Positions 24,825-35,071 are shown, numbered from the stretch's first letter. The stretch is DNA of 64,000 nt from Fluviicola taffensis DSM 16823 (GCF_000194605.1 NC_015321.1:2914001-2978000); one strand, 5' to 3'. The notes: generated by a model not told the origin, from the letters alone. A program made the numbers and translations.

Positions 24825-26108
24825 TTATAAATATGGAATTACCTTTTCCAACGAAATTCCTCTGGATCCTTTCAATAGAATCAATAAATCAGCAGGTGGA
24901 TTTTGAGAAAAATGCTCAATCAACGGATCGGTTGATTTCAAAAAGATGGCATTTGGGTGAGTTCCTTTAAATTTCAAGAACTCTTCTCCAATAAAAAATC
25001 CACTTAGACGCAAATCTATTGTTTGTTGGATAACTTCTTCGTGAACCGCTGGTGCTTCATCCCCCATTTCACGCATATCTCCTAAAATGAAAATTTTTGC
25101 ATGGTTATCGATTTTTGCAAAACTAGATAGGGCAGAGCGCATACTTGTTGGGTTTGCATTGTAGCAATCCACAATCAGTGTGTTCTTTTCTGTTTTGGTA
25201 ACCTGAGATCGATTGTTTGTTGGCTGATAGTCGGAAATAGCCTTGTTACAGTTTTCTGCGCTTATACCGAAGAACCGCCCAATTCGAATTGCAGCAAGGA
25301 AATTTATGAAATTGTATTCGCCTACCAAGTTTGTATGAATGTCTGAACTCGTATAGTTGGGCTCGCTCCAAGTCATATTCACGAAAGGATTCAAGCTTAT
25401 TAATTCTCCATGTAGTTCCTTAGAATCGTTGTAGAAATGATTGTGAGTATTTGAAGGCAAGTGACTTGTTATCGTTTCATCTTCTTTATTAGCAAAGATG
25501 TGTCCTCTATTTTGTGCTAGGAAATTAAATAGCTCTGTTTTTGTTTTTATGACTCCTTCTAAAGATTTAAAACCTTCTAAATGTGCTCTTCCAATATTGG
25601 TGATTATTCCGTGAGTTGGCAAAGCAATTTCAACCAATTCTTTGATGTCTCCTGGTTTGTTTGCTCCCATTTCGATCACAGCAATTTCATGCGTGGTATT
25701 GAGTTGGAGGAGTGTAAGCGGAACTCCAATGTGGTTGTTTAAATTGCCAGATGTAAAGTGAACATGTAATTGTGTGGATAAAACTACCGAAATCAATTCT
25801 TTTGAAGTTGTTTTTCCATTACTTCCTGTAATACCAATAATGGGAATTTGAAACTGACATCTGTGATGCTTTGCTAGATTTTGCAATGCAAGCAAGGTGT
25901 CGTCTACTAGTATTGTTTTTCCTTCAATGTGATATTCAGGGTTATCAACAACGGCTGCAATTGCTCCCTGCTGGATTGCTTCTTGTGCAAATTTGTTTCC
26001 ATCAAAGTTCAATCCTTTTAAACAAAAGAATAAAGATCCCTTTTGAATTTTGCGTGTATCCGTTTCAATACCTGTACTCGCTAAAAATAGATTGTATAGT
26101 GCTTCCAT
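24825..26108 (-). CDS. murF: UDP-N-acetylmuramoyl-tripeptide--D-alanyl-D-alanine ligase
   Basis: 427 residues. N-terminal domain with STGIETDTRKIQKGSLFFCLKG, ATP loop in IIGITGSNGKTTSKELI (~93-109), central motifs NNHIGVPLTLLQL and IEMGANKPGDIKEL, and the C-terminal VDCYNANPTSMRSAL and ILGDMREMGD. It adds D-Ala-D-Ala to the UDP-MurNAc peptide in peptidoglycan synthesis, in the cytoplasm. It sits just downstream of gldJ, an order also known in Flavobacterium, but a terminator lies between the two. Confidence 0.95.
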   Translation of the reverse strand: MEALYNLFLASTGIETDTRKIQKGSLFFCLKGLNFDGNKFAQEAIQQGAIAAVVDNPEYHIEGKTILVDDTLLALQNLAKHHRCQFQIPIIGITGSNGKTTSKELISVVLSTQLHVHFTSGNLNNHIGVPLTLLQLNTTHEIAVIEMGANKPGDIKELVEIALPTHGIITNIGRAHLEGFKSLEGVIKTKTELFNFLAQNRGHIFANKEDETITSHLPSNTHNHFYNDSKELHGELISLNPFVNMTWSEPNYTSSDIHTNLVGEYNFINFLAAIRIGRFFGISAENCNKAISDYQPTNNRSQVTKTEKNTLIVDCYNANPTSMRSALSSFAKIDNHAKIFILGDMREMGDEAPAVHEEVIQQTIDLRLSGFFIGEEFLKFKGTHPNAIFLKSTDPLIEHFSQNPPADLLILLKGSRGISLEKVIPYL

Positions 26109-26118
26109 ATCTCATAAA

Positions 26119-26152
26119 AAACCCCGATTCCGTTTGTACGGGATCGGGGTTT
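26119..26152 (-). terminator. Terminator after gldJ
   Basis: AAACCCCGAT...ATCGGGGTTT stem with an inner CCG/CGG and a six-base loop; the minus strand ends in a T run. Located between the gldJ stop and the murF start, so murF may need its own promoter or read-through. Confidence 0.85.
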
Positions 26153-26170
26153 CAATCAATTAGTTGATTA

Positions 26171-28204
26171 TTATCTTTTCTTTTGTTTCTTTTTACCGTA
26201 GTTGTGACCAACTGGGCTTCCAATTCTATCCATTGCACATCTGAATCCGATTGTACAAGTAGATTGACCTTCGTCTAAGAATCTTCTAGAACCTGCATTT
26301 AACCAGTAAGCACGATCTTTCCAAGAACCTCCTTTGTAAACGCGAGATTTATCAGAGATTAATGTTGTTGGCCAAGATGTTCTATCTTCTGGTTTAATAG
26401 GAGTTCCTGTTAAATCATACGTTTCAAATTCATTTTGATACATGATTAAGTTAGGATCACGAGTTGCCTCATTAATTCCGTTTTTACGATCATCATTGTC
26501 ATAATAAATAGAGCTTTCGATATCTCCATCTAAATGATCGATATAATCATCTTTGCGGTAGTTTAGACGCCCAATATTTTCTTCCTCAGTTACATTTCTG
26601 TATTTCAATTTACCTGGCGTACCGATGATGAATTGATTGAAACCTTCACGTAAGATAGGAATGATTTCAAATGAGTATTCTTCATCACGACCTTGTCTTG
26701 TACGTTCAGCAAAAATTCCTTCGAAAATTTCATCTTGTACTAATGAAGATGCTTCGATGTCGTATTTGTCATTTTTATCAGCGATTGCTCTATCCAAAAC
26801 AGCGTTTATCTCAGCGATTAGTGCTAATTCGATTGAATCTTTCTTTTTACCATGAGAAACAAAGTAAGGATCTGGAGCAACACCACGTTGTGTGCGGTGT
26901 TCAGCTTGATTGTGCATTTGAATTCCGTTTGAAATAACAGAATCTCCAGGTAAGTGATTTGCAGCAGAAATACGTTGGTAACGAACTCGCTCGAATGCAT
27001 TCAAGTATTCTTTCATACCGTGAACATCATACATTACCTGTTGGTCTTTTTGCTCAACAACACCATCATTATTCAATACTTTTGTTTGGAAAACATTTCC
27101 ACGGAAAGGACGGAATTCTTCGAAATCTTCAGAAGATAGTGGACGATAAACATCCATAACCCACTCAGAAACGTTACCTGCCATGTGATATAAACCATAG
27201 TCATTTGGCCAGAAAGATTCAACTGGTGCAGTAACATCAGCTCCATCATTCAAACGACCAGCAACCCCCATGTAATCTCCTTTTCCTCTAACAAAGTTTG
27301 CACGAATTGCTCCTGTAAACTCTTTGTTGTCTTGACGAACGAAGTGGCCATTCCAAGGATATTGACGACGCTCTGTAATCACTTCTGTTCCTTCAGATAA
27401 ATTTCCAATTAATCCAAGAGATGCATATTCCCATTCAGCTTCAGTTGGGAGACGGTATCTTGGAAGAAGAATTCCATCTTCCATACGAACGATTCGTTTA
27501 CCTAGTTTTTTACCATCACGGTGTGAAGGATCTAAATCTGTTAGTTTATCACCTCCTAATTGCTCATCTTGTTCGAACTGACCAACTAAATATGAATCGG
27601 TATTAAATGTTTCTGCATCTGCTGCATCAACATCCCATCCTAAAACTCCTTCACGAATTAAGATATACTCATTCACACGGTCAGTACGCCATTTACAAAA
27701 ATCATTTGCTTGAATCCATGAAACTCCAACTACTGGATAATCTCTATAAGCTGGGTGACGTAGGTAGTAATCTACAAACTTATCCATGAATGCTAAAGGA
27801 CTTCTCCATACCAAAGTGTCTGGTAAAGCATTTCGGTAAACCATATTGTACTTCTCATAAGATCTTTTTGTCCAGTACAAATATTCTCCCCATTGGAAAT
27901 TTGTGACTTCTGTTTGATCCATATAGAATGAAGAGACAGTAACACGTGCAGGACGATTGTTATAATCGAACATCACATCTTGTTCTACCATTCCCATGGT
28001 GAAAGTACCACCTTCAACCAAAATTAATCCTGGTCCAGTCTCCTGATCTATGAAGGGAACTTTTTGGTAGCCTCCCTGTTTTACATTATTGTAATCCCAT
28101 CCAGTTGATGAGGATACATCTCGGCTACAAGAAGCAATTGCGATTCCTGCAACAGCTACTATAAATAAACGCAACATTTTCATATGCTTGGTTTGTTTTT
28201 TCAT
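26171..28204 (-). CDS. gldJ: Gliding motility lipoprotein GldJ (FGE-sulfatase fold)
   Basis: 677 residues. Lipoprotein signal with lipobox A-I-A-S-C (cysteine ~26), then a formylglycine-generating-enzyme-like domain: GPGLILVEGGTFTMGMVE, YMDQTEVTNFQWGEYLYW, YPVVGVSWIQANDFCKWR, LPTEAEWEYAS, YHMAGNVSEWVMDVY and, at the C-terminus, YKGGSWKDRAYWLN and CTIGFRCAM. GldJ and GldK share this fold; adjacency to porU, porV and murF favours GldJ. In Flavobacterium GldJ is needed for gliding and T9SS stability. A large insertion (~400-600) separates the two halves of the fold. ATG at 28183 is an alternative start. Confidence 0.85.
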   Translation of the reverse strand: MKKQTKHMKMLRLFIVAVAGIAIASCSRDVSSSTGWDYNNVKQGGYQKVPFIDQETGPGLILVEGGTFTMGMVEQDVMFDYNNRPARVTVSSFYMDQTEVTNFQWGEYLYWTKRSYEKYNMVYRNALPDTLVWRSPLAFMDKFVDYYLRHPAYRDYPVVGVSWIQANDFCKWRTDRVNEYILIREGVLGWDVDAADAETFNTDSYLVGQFEQDEQLGGDKLTDLDPSHRDGKKLGKRIVRMEDGILLPRYRLPTEAEWEYASLGLIGNLSEGTEVITERRQYPWNGHFVRQDNKEFTGAIRANFVRGKGDYMGVAGRLNDGADVTAPVESFWPNDYGLYHMAGNVSEWVMDVYRPLSSEDFEEFRPFRGNVFQTKVLNNDGVVEQKDQQVMYDVHGMKEYLNAFERVRYQRISAANHLPGDSVISNGIQMHNQAEHRTQRGVAPDPYFVSHGKKKDSIELALIAEINAVLDRAIADKNDKYDIEASSLVQDEIFEGIFAERTRQGRDEEYSFEIIPILREGFNQFIIGTPGKLKYRNVTEEENIGRLNYRKDDYIDHLDGDIESSIYYDNDDRKNGINEATRDPNLIMYQNEFETYDLTGTPIKPEDRTSWPTTLISDKSRVYKGGSWKDRAYWLNAGSRRFLDEGQSTCTIGFRCAMDRIGSPVGHNYGKKKQKKR

Positions 28205-28218
28205 TTTTTTTGGGATAC

Positions 28219-28251
28219 CAAAGTTAAGCTTATAAACGGATTATCAACAAA
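28219..28251 (-). promoter_or_regulatory. Promoter of gldJ
   Basis: On the minus strand, -33 TTTG (28251-28248), 21 bases, then -7 TAACTTTG (28226-28219). Both match the Bacteroidota sigma consensus. The ATG follows about 15 bases after the -7 element. Confidence 0.65.
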
Positions 28252-28265
28252 AGGTTACAAAAAAA

Positions 28266-29231
28266 TTAGAATGATGGACAAGAGATTGTTTTAAAGGTAC
28301 TGCCTTTCGTTTTACATTTAGTATAGATACCTAGTGAAACTTCATGTGAACCTCCTGAAACGCCATTGTTTAATCTCGAAACAGTAACATCATAACTATA
28401 TCCTATTCTAAATGTCCCTGTATTGACACCAATCGTTAAGATGAAAGCATCCCGATTTCTGAACCATGCACCAGCAGTAAAAGCACCATATTTAATGTAT
28501 GTACCGATATTAATCTCTTGGAAACCTTGTTGGTATTGATAAATAATATTTGGCATGATAGAAGTCGTATTCTGATATTTAGACTTTCCTCCTAATGGAA
28601 TCTCAGCACCGATATGTCCAGTGAATCGCATAGGCATTGGTGAATTACCAATAATCACAGATTCGTTAGGCATGTTTAAGTGATGAACTGCTCCTCCAAA
28701 GAAGAAGTGTTTCGAATAACCAACAAACCCTGCTGATGCATCAAAGAATCCTTTTGAACCTCCACGTCTTTGATCTCCTGTTTGGTAGATAAAACCTCTT
28801 CTTGGGTCAATCATATCTCCAAAAGTCAATTTGTCCCAATCTAAGAATTTTTGGTACCAGGCTGCTCGCGCTCCAAAAAGCATAGCGAACTTTCTATTTA
28901 CTTTTAAGTGGTAAGAGTAAATTAAGCCCAACATAGATGTGTTGATTGTACCTTGTCCCTGCATGTCATGGGTCGCTAAAATTCCAATTCCACCAGAGAT
29001 GTTTTTGAAATGTTGATCATAAGATGCGCTATAGGTAACATAGTTCCCTGAAAGACTTGGCCACTCATTTCTATAATTCATAGAAAAACGAGCACAACCA
29101 TGTGAACCTGCGAATGCTGGATTCAAGTATAAGGGATTCGCATAAAACTGCGTAAAAGTTGGGTCTTGCGCATATAATTGACACGTGCCAAATAGACATC
29201 CAACAAACGCTAATAGTTTAATATTTCTCAT
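28266..29231 (-). CDS. PorP/SprF family type IX secretion outer-membrane protein
   Basis: 321 residues with a signal peptide (LLAFVGCLFGTCQLYAQ). The mature start DPTFTQFYANPLYLNPAFAGS is the clear PorP/SprF hallmark. Later come NYRNEWPSLSGNYVTYSASYDQ, GGIGILATHDMQGQG and the barrel strands with GYSYDVTVSRLNNGVSGGSHEVSLG. PorP/SprF barrels act as T9SS membrane components, often as partners of adhesins or of the attachment complex. Lies between gldJ and porU and is divergent from porU. Confidence 0.88.
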   Translation of the reverse strand: MRNIKLLAFVGCLFGTCQLYAQDPTFTQFYANPLYLNPAFAGSHGCARFSMNYRNEWPSLSGNYVTYSASYDQHFKNISGGIGILATHDMQGQGTINTSMLGLIYSYHLKVNRKFAMLFGARAAWYQKFLDWDKLTFGDMIDPRRGFIYQTGDQRRGGSKGFFDASAGFVGYSKHFFFGGAVHHLNMPNESVIIGNSPMPMRFTGHIGAEIPLGGKSKYQNTTSIMPNIIYQYQQGFQEINIGTYIKYGAFTAGAWFRNRDAFILTIGVNTGTFRIGYSYDVTVSRLNNGVSGGSHEVSLGIYTKCKTKGSTFKTISCPSF

Positions 29232-29386
29232 TCGGTTAAGAATATTTTCAAGCTAATTTGTAGCATTGGTTCGCCAATGTTACGAAAAAAAAATACAATG
29301 GTTACAACTAAATCGCCGAAACACAAAAATAAAAAAAGAATTCATACGTTTGAATGAACATTCATCTAGTTTTCGAAATTTGTACC

Positions 29387-32300
29387 ATGAAAAACGATAA
29401 AACACTGGCAAGTTACATTTTTAACATTATTTACACGACTATTTTATGTGTTGTTTTGACTCATTATTCTGTAGCTCAGGATGTTTCTGTTCAAATTGAG
29501 TGGTTAGAGTCTAAACAAATGACGATTAATAACACTTCTATTCAAGTTCCTTTTGTTGTTGGAGAAGATTTTGAAAATCAATTGCCTATTCATTCTTTTC
29601 AGCAAAAAGTTAAATCTGGTCAGTTTCAGGTTGAAATTTTTGATGTTCAGTTTGTAAATGTTGAGGCCTATGAAGCCAATTATTTGAATTTTATAAAGCA
29701 ACAATTACCAAAAACTGCCCAAATTGAGGCGAAAGTTTCAAAAGCGAGAGATGTGTCCTATTTGAAATCGAAATGTGTTCCTTACATTCAAACAGCTGCA
29801 GGATTTCAAAAAATTGTTTCATATAAATTGCGGATGATGCCAACTGGAGGTAGTGTTTCTACAAACTATCTTGAAAAAAGTTATGTAGCAAACTCGGTCT
29901 TGAATTCTGGTCAATGGTTCAAAATTTCAGTTCCGAGTGATGGTGTTTATAAACTAGATAAAGATTTCTTCAAGAAAATGGGGCTTGATGTAGATAGTTT
30001 AGATCCTACTTCGATTAATTTATATGGAAACGCAGAAGGAAGATTGTCTGAATTGAATAGTGATCCTTATAAGGATGATTTGATGAAGAATGCTATTCAA
30101 TTTGTTGGTAATGCTGATTCAGCGTTCGATACTGATGAGTATTTTTTGTTTTTTGGGGCTGGTCCCAATACATGGAAGCGTGGAGTTGGAGCTGCTTATC
30201 AGAGAGATCAACATATATATAGTGCTGTAAGTCATTATTTTATTCACATTGATTTTGCCGATGTACCATTGCGAATTCAAAATCTATCCGAATCACCAGC
30301 ACCTTCAAATCAAACGGTTGATTCCTATACATACTATGATATTCACGAAAATGAATCTGTGAATATAGTGAGAGGTGGACAAAGATGGTATGGAGAATTG
30401 TTTGATGCTAACTTGACCCAATCTTTTAAGTTCACGATTCCAAATGTTATTCAAAGTGTTCCGCTACAGGTTGAGTATGCTGTTGCTTCCAATGGATCCA
30501 ACTTAAATTATATGATTGTCAATTATAATGGGAATCAAGTTGAGAACAAACAATTGAATTCTGTAGGAGAAGATTATATTCGAACAGGGAGTAGTTTCTC
30601 TGTTAATCCAACTTCTTCGGCAATTGATTTAGTATACACATTCAATAGATCAAATCCATCTGTTAAGGCGTATTTGGATTTTATTAAAGTAATCGGAAGA
30701 CGATTATTGAGTGTTACTGGCGATGCAATGCTTTTTAGAGATGTAAACTCGGTAGGTTTAGGAAATGTGAGTTTGTTCAATGTTAGCGGTATGTCATCCA
30801 ATCACCAAGTTTGGGATGTTACTTCTAGAACAACTCCAAGACTTGTTTTAGGAACTTTGACAGGAAGTTTGTTTTCTTTCAAGCAAAGTACAGATACATT
30901 AAGAGAATTTTTAGCGTTCAGTCAAACTAGTTTGGGAGTTCCCACTTTTGTGAAGGAGGTTGAAAACCAAAATTTACATGCCTTAGGTGAATATGAATAC
31001 ATCATTATTAGTCCAAAACAATTCATTGGACAGGCTGCGAGATTGGGTTCCTTGCATCAGAATAACGGTTTGACTACTGCTGTTGTTGATATTGAACAAG
31101 TGTACAACGAGTTTTCTTCAGGGAATCAAGATGCAACTGCAATCAGGCGATTTGTAAAGATGTTTTATGATCGTGCAAATGGTGATGTAACCAAGCAACC
31201 AAAATATTTGTGCTTATTTGGTGATGCAACTTATGACCCGAAAAATCGTGTTGCTGGAAACAATTACATGATTCCTACTTATGAGTTTTTGAATTCTGAA
31301 AATCACATTGCAGCCTTGGTTTCGGATGATTATTTTGGATTATTAAACGATAATGAATCAATAAGCGGATTGGATTTGATGGATATTGGTGTAGGGAGAC
31401 TTTTGGTTTCAACTGCCAATCATGCCCAAACGCAAGTAGATAAAATTGAGCATTATATGAGAAATGGAATTAATTCGCCATTAACGTCTAATGATCCGAA
31501 TAGTTGTTGTATTGGTGAGGCGGCGACTATGTTTGGAGATTGGAGGCAGGTTTATACCTTGATTACGGATGATGAACAATTGGGGGATTTTATCACAAAA
31601 GATGCTGAGCCAGCATTCATCCAAGTTCAATCTTCGGCAAATGAAATGAATTGCGAAAAAATATATTCAGATGCCTACAAACAGGTTGCTACTACTGGCG
31701 GGCATCGTTATCCAGATGCTTTTAATGCGATTACAGATAGAGTGGAAAGAGGTAGTTTAATCACCAACTATATAGGTCATGGTGGAGAAGTTGGTGCTGC
31801 TTCGGAACGAATCATTACTATTCCACAAGTGAACGCATGGAACAATCTAAACAGAATGGGATTATTTGTTACAGCTACTTGTGAGTTTACCAAGTTTGAT
31901 GATCCATCCAGAGAATCCATTGGTGAGTTAATCTCCCTGAATCCGAAAGGAGGTTCTATATCTTTGATGACAACTACACGATCTGTTTATGTTTCAATTA
32001 ATACTCAGGTCGTAGCAAGCTTGTTTACACATGTGATTGAAAGAGATGTCAATTTTGACCCCTTACCTTTTGGCGAAATAATGAGAAGAACTAAAAACTC
32101 TTCGGGTTCATCTGACAATAGAAGGTGTTTTAATTTAATTGGTGATCCTGCCTTGAAAATCAGCTTGCCTAAGTGGAGGGTTGTGACGGATTCAATTAAT
32201 CACATTTCAATTACTTCTGGAGCTGATACAGTGAAGGCACTTACTAAAATGCATGTAGTTGGACATCTGGAAGATTACAGCGGGAATAAATTAACAGCTT

Positions 32301-33271
32301 TTAACGGCGTATTGTCTCCAACTATTTTTGATAAACCAAAGAAAGTTAAAACCTTAGCAAATGATCCGATTTTACCTGGGCAAGATGGTTCTCCAGTAAT
32401 TGAGTTTACCACTCAGAAAAGTGCTCTCTATAAAGGAAAGGCAACGGTACAAAACGGTGATTTTAAGTTTGAATTTATTGTGCCAAAAGATATTGATTTC
32501 AATTACGGCAGAGGGAAAATTAGTTATTATGCCGATAATAAGGTGGTAGATGCTGATGGCTGGGATACTACGTTTATACTTGGAGGTATAAATCCGAATC
32601 CTCCAGTTGATAACACGGGACCTGAATTGAAAATTTATTTAAACGACGATTCTTTTGTTGATGGAAGTATCGCTAGTTCAAATCCTTTATTAGTCATAGA
32701 GGCTTATGATGAATTTGGAATAAATACTGCAGGGAATGGAATTGGTCATGATATAACTGCAGTTTTGGATGGAAATACGGGAAGCCCAATCGTTTTGAAT
32801 GAATATTATAAATCCAATTTAGACAGCTATCAAAATGGAAAAGTGGAGTATACGCTTCGGAATTTGAGTATAGGAACCCATACGTTAGATGTGAAATTAT
32901 GGGATGTGAACAACAATTCAAATACGACAAGATTGGAGTTTGTAGTGACGGAAGATAAAGATGTTCAGTTAGATCACGTATTGAATTATCCAAATCCATT
33001 TACAACGAATACCATGTTTATGTTCGAGCACAATCAATCCTGCGCATCTTTAGAAACTCAAATACAAATTTTCACCGTTTCTGGTCGATTAGTAAAAACG
33101 ATTAATCAATTTGTACCCACAAATGGTTTCCGAGTGGAGGGAATTACTTGGGATGGAAAAGATGATTTTGGGGATCAATTAGCGAAAGGGGTTTATGTAT
33201 ATCGATTAAAAGTTACGATGCCTGACGGGAAAAAGGCCCAAAAGATGGAAAAATTAGTCCTTTTGAAATAG
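29387..33271 (+). CDS. porU: T9SS C-terminal signal peptidase / sortase PorU
   Basis: 1294 residues from the ATG at 29387. I chose this start because the upstream frame (from 29354) runs through the likely promoter and the protein then begins with a signal peptide (ending ...HYSVAQ). The N-terminal half is beta-rich. A gingipain-like C25 peptidase domain follows, with His798 in NYIGHGGEVG and Cys832 in TATCEFTKFDDPSRES. The C-terminus holds its own sorting-type domain (LDHVLNYPNPFT...GKDDFGDQLAKGVYVYRLKV). PorU removes the C-terminal domain from T9SS cargo and links it to the cell surface. porV follows after 60 bases. Confidence 0.93.
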   Translation: MKNDKTLASYIFNIIYTTILCVVLTHYSVAQDVSVQIEWLESKQMTINNTSIQVPFVVGEDFENQLPIHSFQQKVKSGQFQVEIFDVQFVNVEAYEANYLNFIKQQLPKTAQIEAKVSKARDVSYLKSKCVPYIQTAAGFQKIVSYKLRMMPTGGSVSTNYLEKSYVANSVLNSGQWFKISVPSDGVYKLDKDFFKKMGLDVDSLDPTSINLYGNAEGRLSELNSDPYKDDLMKNAIQFVGNADSAFDTDEYFLFFGAGPNTWKRGVGAAYQRDQHIYSAVSHYFIHIDFADVPLRIQNLSESPAPSNQTVDSYTYYDIHENESVNIVRGGQRWYGELFDANLTQSFKFTIPNVIQSVPLQVEYAVASNGSNLNYMIVNYNGNQVENKQLNSVGEDYIRTGSSFSVNPTSSAIDLVYTFNRSNPSVKAYLDFIKVIGRRLLSVTGDAMLFRDVNSVGLGNVSLFNVSGMSSNHQVWDVTSRTTPRLVLGTLTGSLFSFKQSTDTLREFLAFSQTSLGVPTFVKEVENQNLHALGEYEYIIISPKQFIGQAARLGSLHQNNGLTTAVVDIEQVYNEFSSGNQDATAIRRFVKMFYDRANGDVTKQPKYLCLFGDATYDPKNRVAGNNYMIPTYEFLNSENHIAALVSDDYFGLLNDNESISGLDLMDIGVGRLLVSTANHAQTQVDKIEHYMRNGINSPLTSNDPNSCCIGEAATMFGDWRQVYTLITDDEQLGDFITKDAEPAFIQVQSSANEMNCEKIYSDAYKQVATTGGHRYPDAFNAITDRVERGSLITNYIGHGGEVGAASERIITIPQVNAWNNLNRMGLFVTATCEFTKFDDPSRESIGELISLNPKGGSISLMTTTRSVYVSINTQVVASLFTHVIERDVNFDPLPFGEIMRRTKNSSGSSDNRRCFNLIGDPALKISLPKWRVVTDSINHISITSGADTVKALTKMHVVGHLEDYSGNKLTAFNGVLSPTIFDKPKKVKTLANDPILPGQDGSPVIEFTTQKSALYKGKATVQNGDFKFEFIVPKDIDFNYGRGKISYYADNKVVDADGWDTTFILGGINPNPPVDNTGPELKIYLNDDSFVDGSIASSNPLLVIEAYDEFGINTAGNGIGHDITAVLDGNTGSPIVLNEYYKSNLDSYQNGKVEYTLRNLSIGTHTLDVKLWDVNNNSNTTRLEFVVTEDKDVQLDHVLNYPNPFTTNTMFMFEHNQSCASLETQIQIFTVSGRLVKTINQFVPTNGFRVEGITWDGKDDFGDQLAKGVYVYRLKVTMPDGKKAQKMEKLVLLK

Positions 33272-33298
33272 TTACACAATAAAAGTCCAAGTTTTACG

Positions 33299-33306
33299 TA
33301 TTTTTG
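33299..33306 (+). promoter_or_regulatory. -7 element before porV
   Basis: TATTTTTG matches TAnnTTTG, 25 bases before the porV ATG. No clear -33 element was found, so porV may also be read from porU transcripts. Confidence 0.4.
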
Positions 33307-33331
33307 TCACAATTAAAACTGAAAAAATTCC

Positions 33332-34594
33332 ATGTCTTCTTATAAAATACTGATTTTATCCATTTTTGTTAGTTCTGTATCATTTTCTCAAGGTGGTGGT
33401 CAGGGCGTTACTCAAAATGACATTCAATTAAACACAATCACCACAGCTTTACCGTTCTTAGGGATTAATCCAGATTCACGTTCTGGAGCAATGGGGGATG
33501 CGGGAACAGCTTTAAGTCCAAATTCATCGTCCATCCTTTGGAATACGGCAATGCTTAATTTTTCTGAATCTAAATCAGAAATAGGTATTAGCTACACTCC
33601 TTGGTTGAGACAATTGACTAGTGATATGCACCTTTCTTATCTTTCTGGGTATGCCCGAATTAAAGATCGTCATGTTGTTGGGGGGGCTTTGCGCTATTTC
33701 AGCTTAGGTGAAATTACATTTACAGATAATGCTGGAGGTTACATCCGTGAATTTAAACCAAATGAGTTTGAATTGACTTTAGCTTATGCTTTTAAGTTAG
33801 CTGAAAAACACAGTGTGGGTATTAATGGGAAGTTTGCTTATTCAAATTTGACAGGTGGTTTGGTAACAGGAGGAGCTCCAACTAAAGCCGCGATTGCTGG
33901 GATTGCTGATATTTCTTACGCGTTTAGAACGGAGGATATTAATTGGTTTAAGGTGAATGGAATTTATTCCTTTGGTTTAACAATTAATAATGTTGGAAAT
34001 AAAGTTGCGTACTCAGAAAATGCACGTAGAGACTTTTTACCAACATCGTTAAAAATTGGGAATGCGTATACTGCTAAGATTGATAAATACAACAAATTAA
34101 CAGTCAGTGTTGATGTGTCTAAATTATTGGTGCCCACTCCTGCAATTAGAGATAATCTAACAGGCAAACTCATTTCAGGAAAAGACAATAATGTAGGTGT
34201 TGTTGTTGGAATGGTTCAATCTTTTTATGATGCGCCGGGTCGAATTATTAAGAATGATAACGGAGATCCGGTATTGAATGAAGACGGAACTGCTCAAGTA
34301 AAAAAAGGATCTAAGTTTGGTGAAGAAATGCGTGAAATTATGATTGGTTCAGGATTGGAGTATTGGTACAATGATATTTTTGCGCTTCGTGGAGGTTATT
34401 TTTACGAGAACATTTCTAAAGGAGGCCGCCAATTTTTTACTGTTGGAGTTGGATTTAAATACAATATATTTGCATTTGACTTTTCATACTTAGCATCGCT
34501 TAAAAGAAATAATCCTTTAGCAAATACCATGCGTTTTACACTTCGCTTTACTTTAGGAGAAAAATCAAACGATTCAAAGGAGACTCCTGAATAG
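33332..34594 (+). CDS. porV: T9SS outer-membrane shuttle protein PorV (LptO)
   Basis: 420 residues. Signal peptide (ILILSIFVSSVSFSQ), then the PorV pattern: TTALPFLGINPDSRSGAMGDAGTALSPNSSSILWN, followed by FadL-like 14-strand barrel segments (LRQLTSDMHLSYLSGY, GINGKFAYSNL, FTVGVGFKYNIFAFDFSYLAS). PorV carries cargo from the Sov channel to PorU at the outer membrane. The gene order porU-porV is that of Flavobacterium. ispF begins on the base right after its stop codon. Confidence 0.93.
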   Translation: MSSYKILILSIFVSSVSFSQGGGQGVTQNDIQLNTITTALPFLGINPDSRSGAMGDAGTALSPNSSSILWNTAMLNFSESKSEIGISYTPWLRQLTSDMHLSYLSGYARIKDRHVVGGALRYFSLGEITFTDNAGGYIREFKPNEFELTLAYAFKLAEKHSVGINGKFAYSNLTGGLVTGGAPTKAAIAGIADISYAFRTEDINWFKVNGIYSFGLTINNVGNKVAYSENARRDFLPTSLKIGNAYTAKIDKYNKLTVSVDVSKLLVPTPAIRDNLTGKLISGKDNNVGVVVGMVQSFYDAPGRIIKNDNGDPVLNEDGTAQVKKGSKFGEEMREIMIGSGLEYWYNDIFALRGGYFYENISKGGRQFFTVGVGFKYNIFAFDFSYLASLKRNNPLANTMRFTLRFTLGEKSNDSKETPE

Positions 34595-35071
34595 ATGGAT
34601 ATCCGAATTGGTTTTGGAGTTGATGTTCATCGCTTAGAAGAAGGTCGCGAATTTTGGTTGGGAGGTTTAAAACTCCCTTCTTCATTTGGGGCTGTCGGCC
34701 ATTCAGATGCAGATGTATTGATTCATGCCATTTGTGACGCTTTGCTTGGAGCTTTGAACTTGCGAGATATCGGATTTCATTTTTCAGATACCGATCCACA
34801 ATACAAAGGAATCGATTCCAAAATCCTTTTGAAGAATGTAATGACTCTAATCAAGGAAAAACAGTTTGGGGTTGTGAATATTGATGCAACAGTTATTCTA
34901 GAAAAGCCGAAAGTCAATCCGTATATACCCGAAATTCAAACGATTCTAGCTGAAATTTTAGAAGTAGAAGTAGATCGAGTCTCTATCAAAGCAACCACCC
35001 ACGAAAAAGTAGATTCCTTTGGAGCGGGAGAGGCTGTGAAAGCTTATGCTGTTTGTTTGGTGTCTAAATAG
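34595..35071 (+). CDS. ispF: 2-C-methyl-D-erythritol 2,4-cyclodiphosphate synthase
   Basis: 158 residues. N-terminal RIGFGVDVHRLEEGREFWLGG contributes the zinc ligands D-x-H, then GHSDADVLIHAICDALLGA (third ligand and active site), DIGFHFSDTDPQYKG, and the C-terminal KATTHEKVDSFGAGE. It makes the cyclodiphosphate intermediate of the MEP isoprenoid pathway in the cytoplasm. The start touches the porV stop, so translation is likely coupled; the pairing with a secretion gene is not explained by function. Confidence 0.95.
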   Translation: MDIRIGFGVDVHRLEEGREFWLGGLKLPSSFGAVGHSDADVLIHAICDALLGALNLRDIGFHFSDTDPQYKGIDSKILLKNVMTLIKEKQFGVVNIDATVILEKPKVNPYIPEIQTILAEILEVEVDRVSIKATTHEKVDSFGAGEAVKAYAVCLVSK

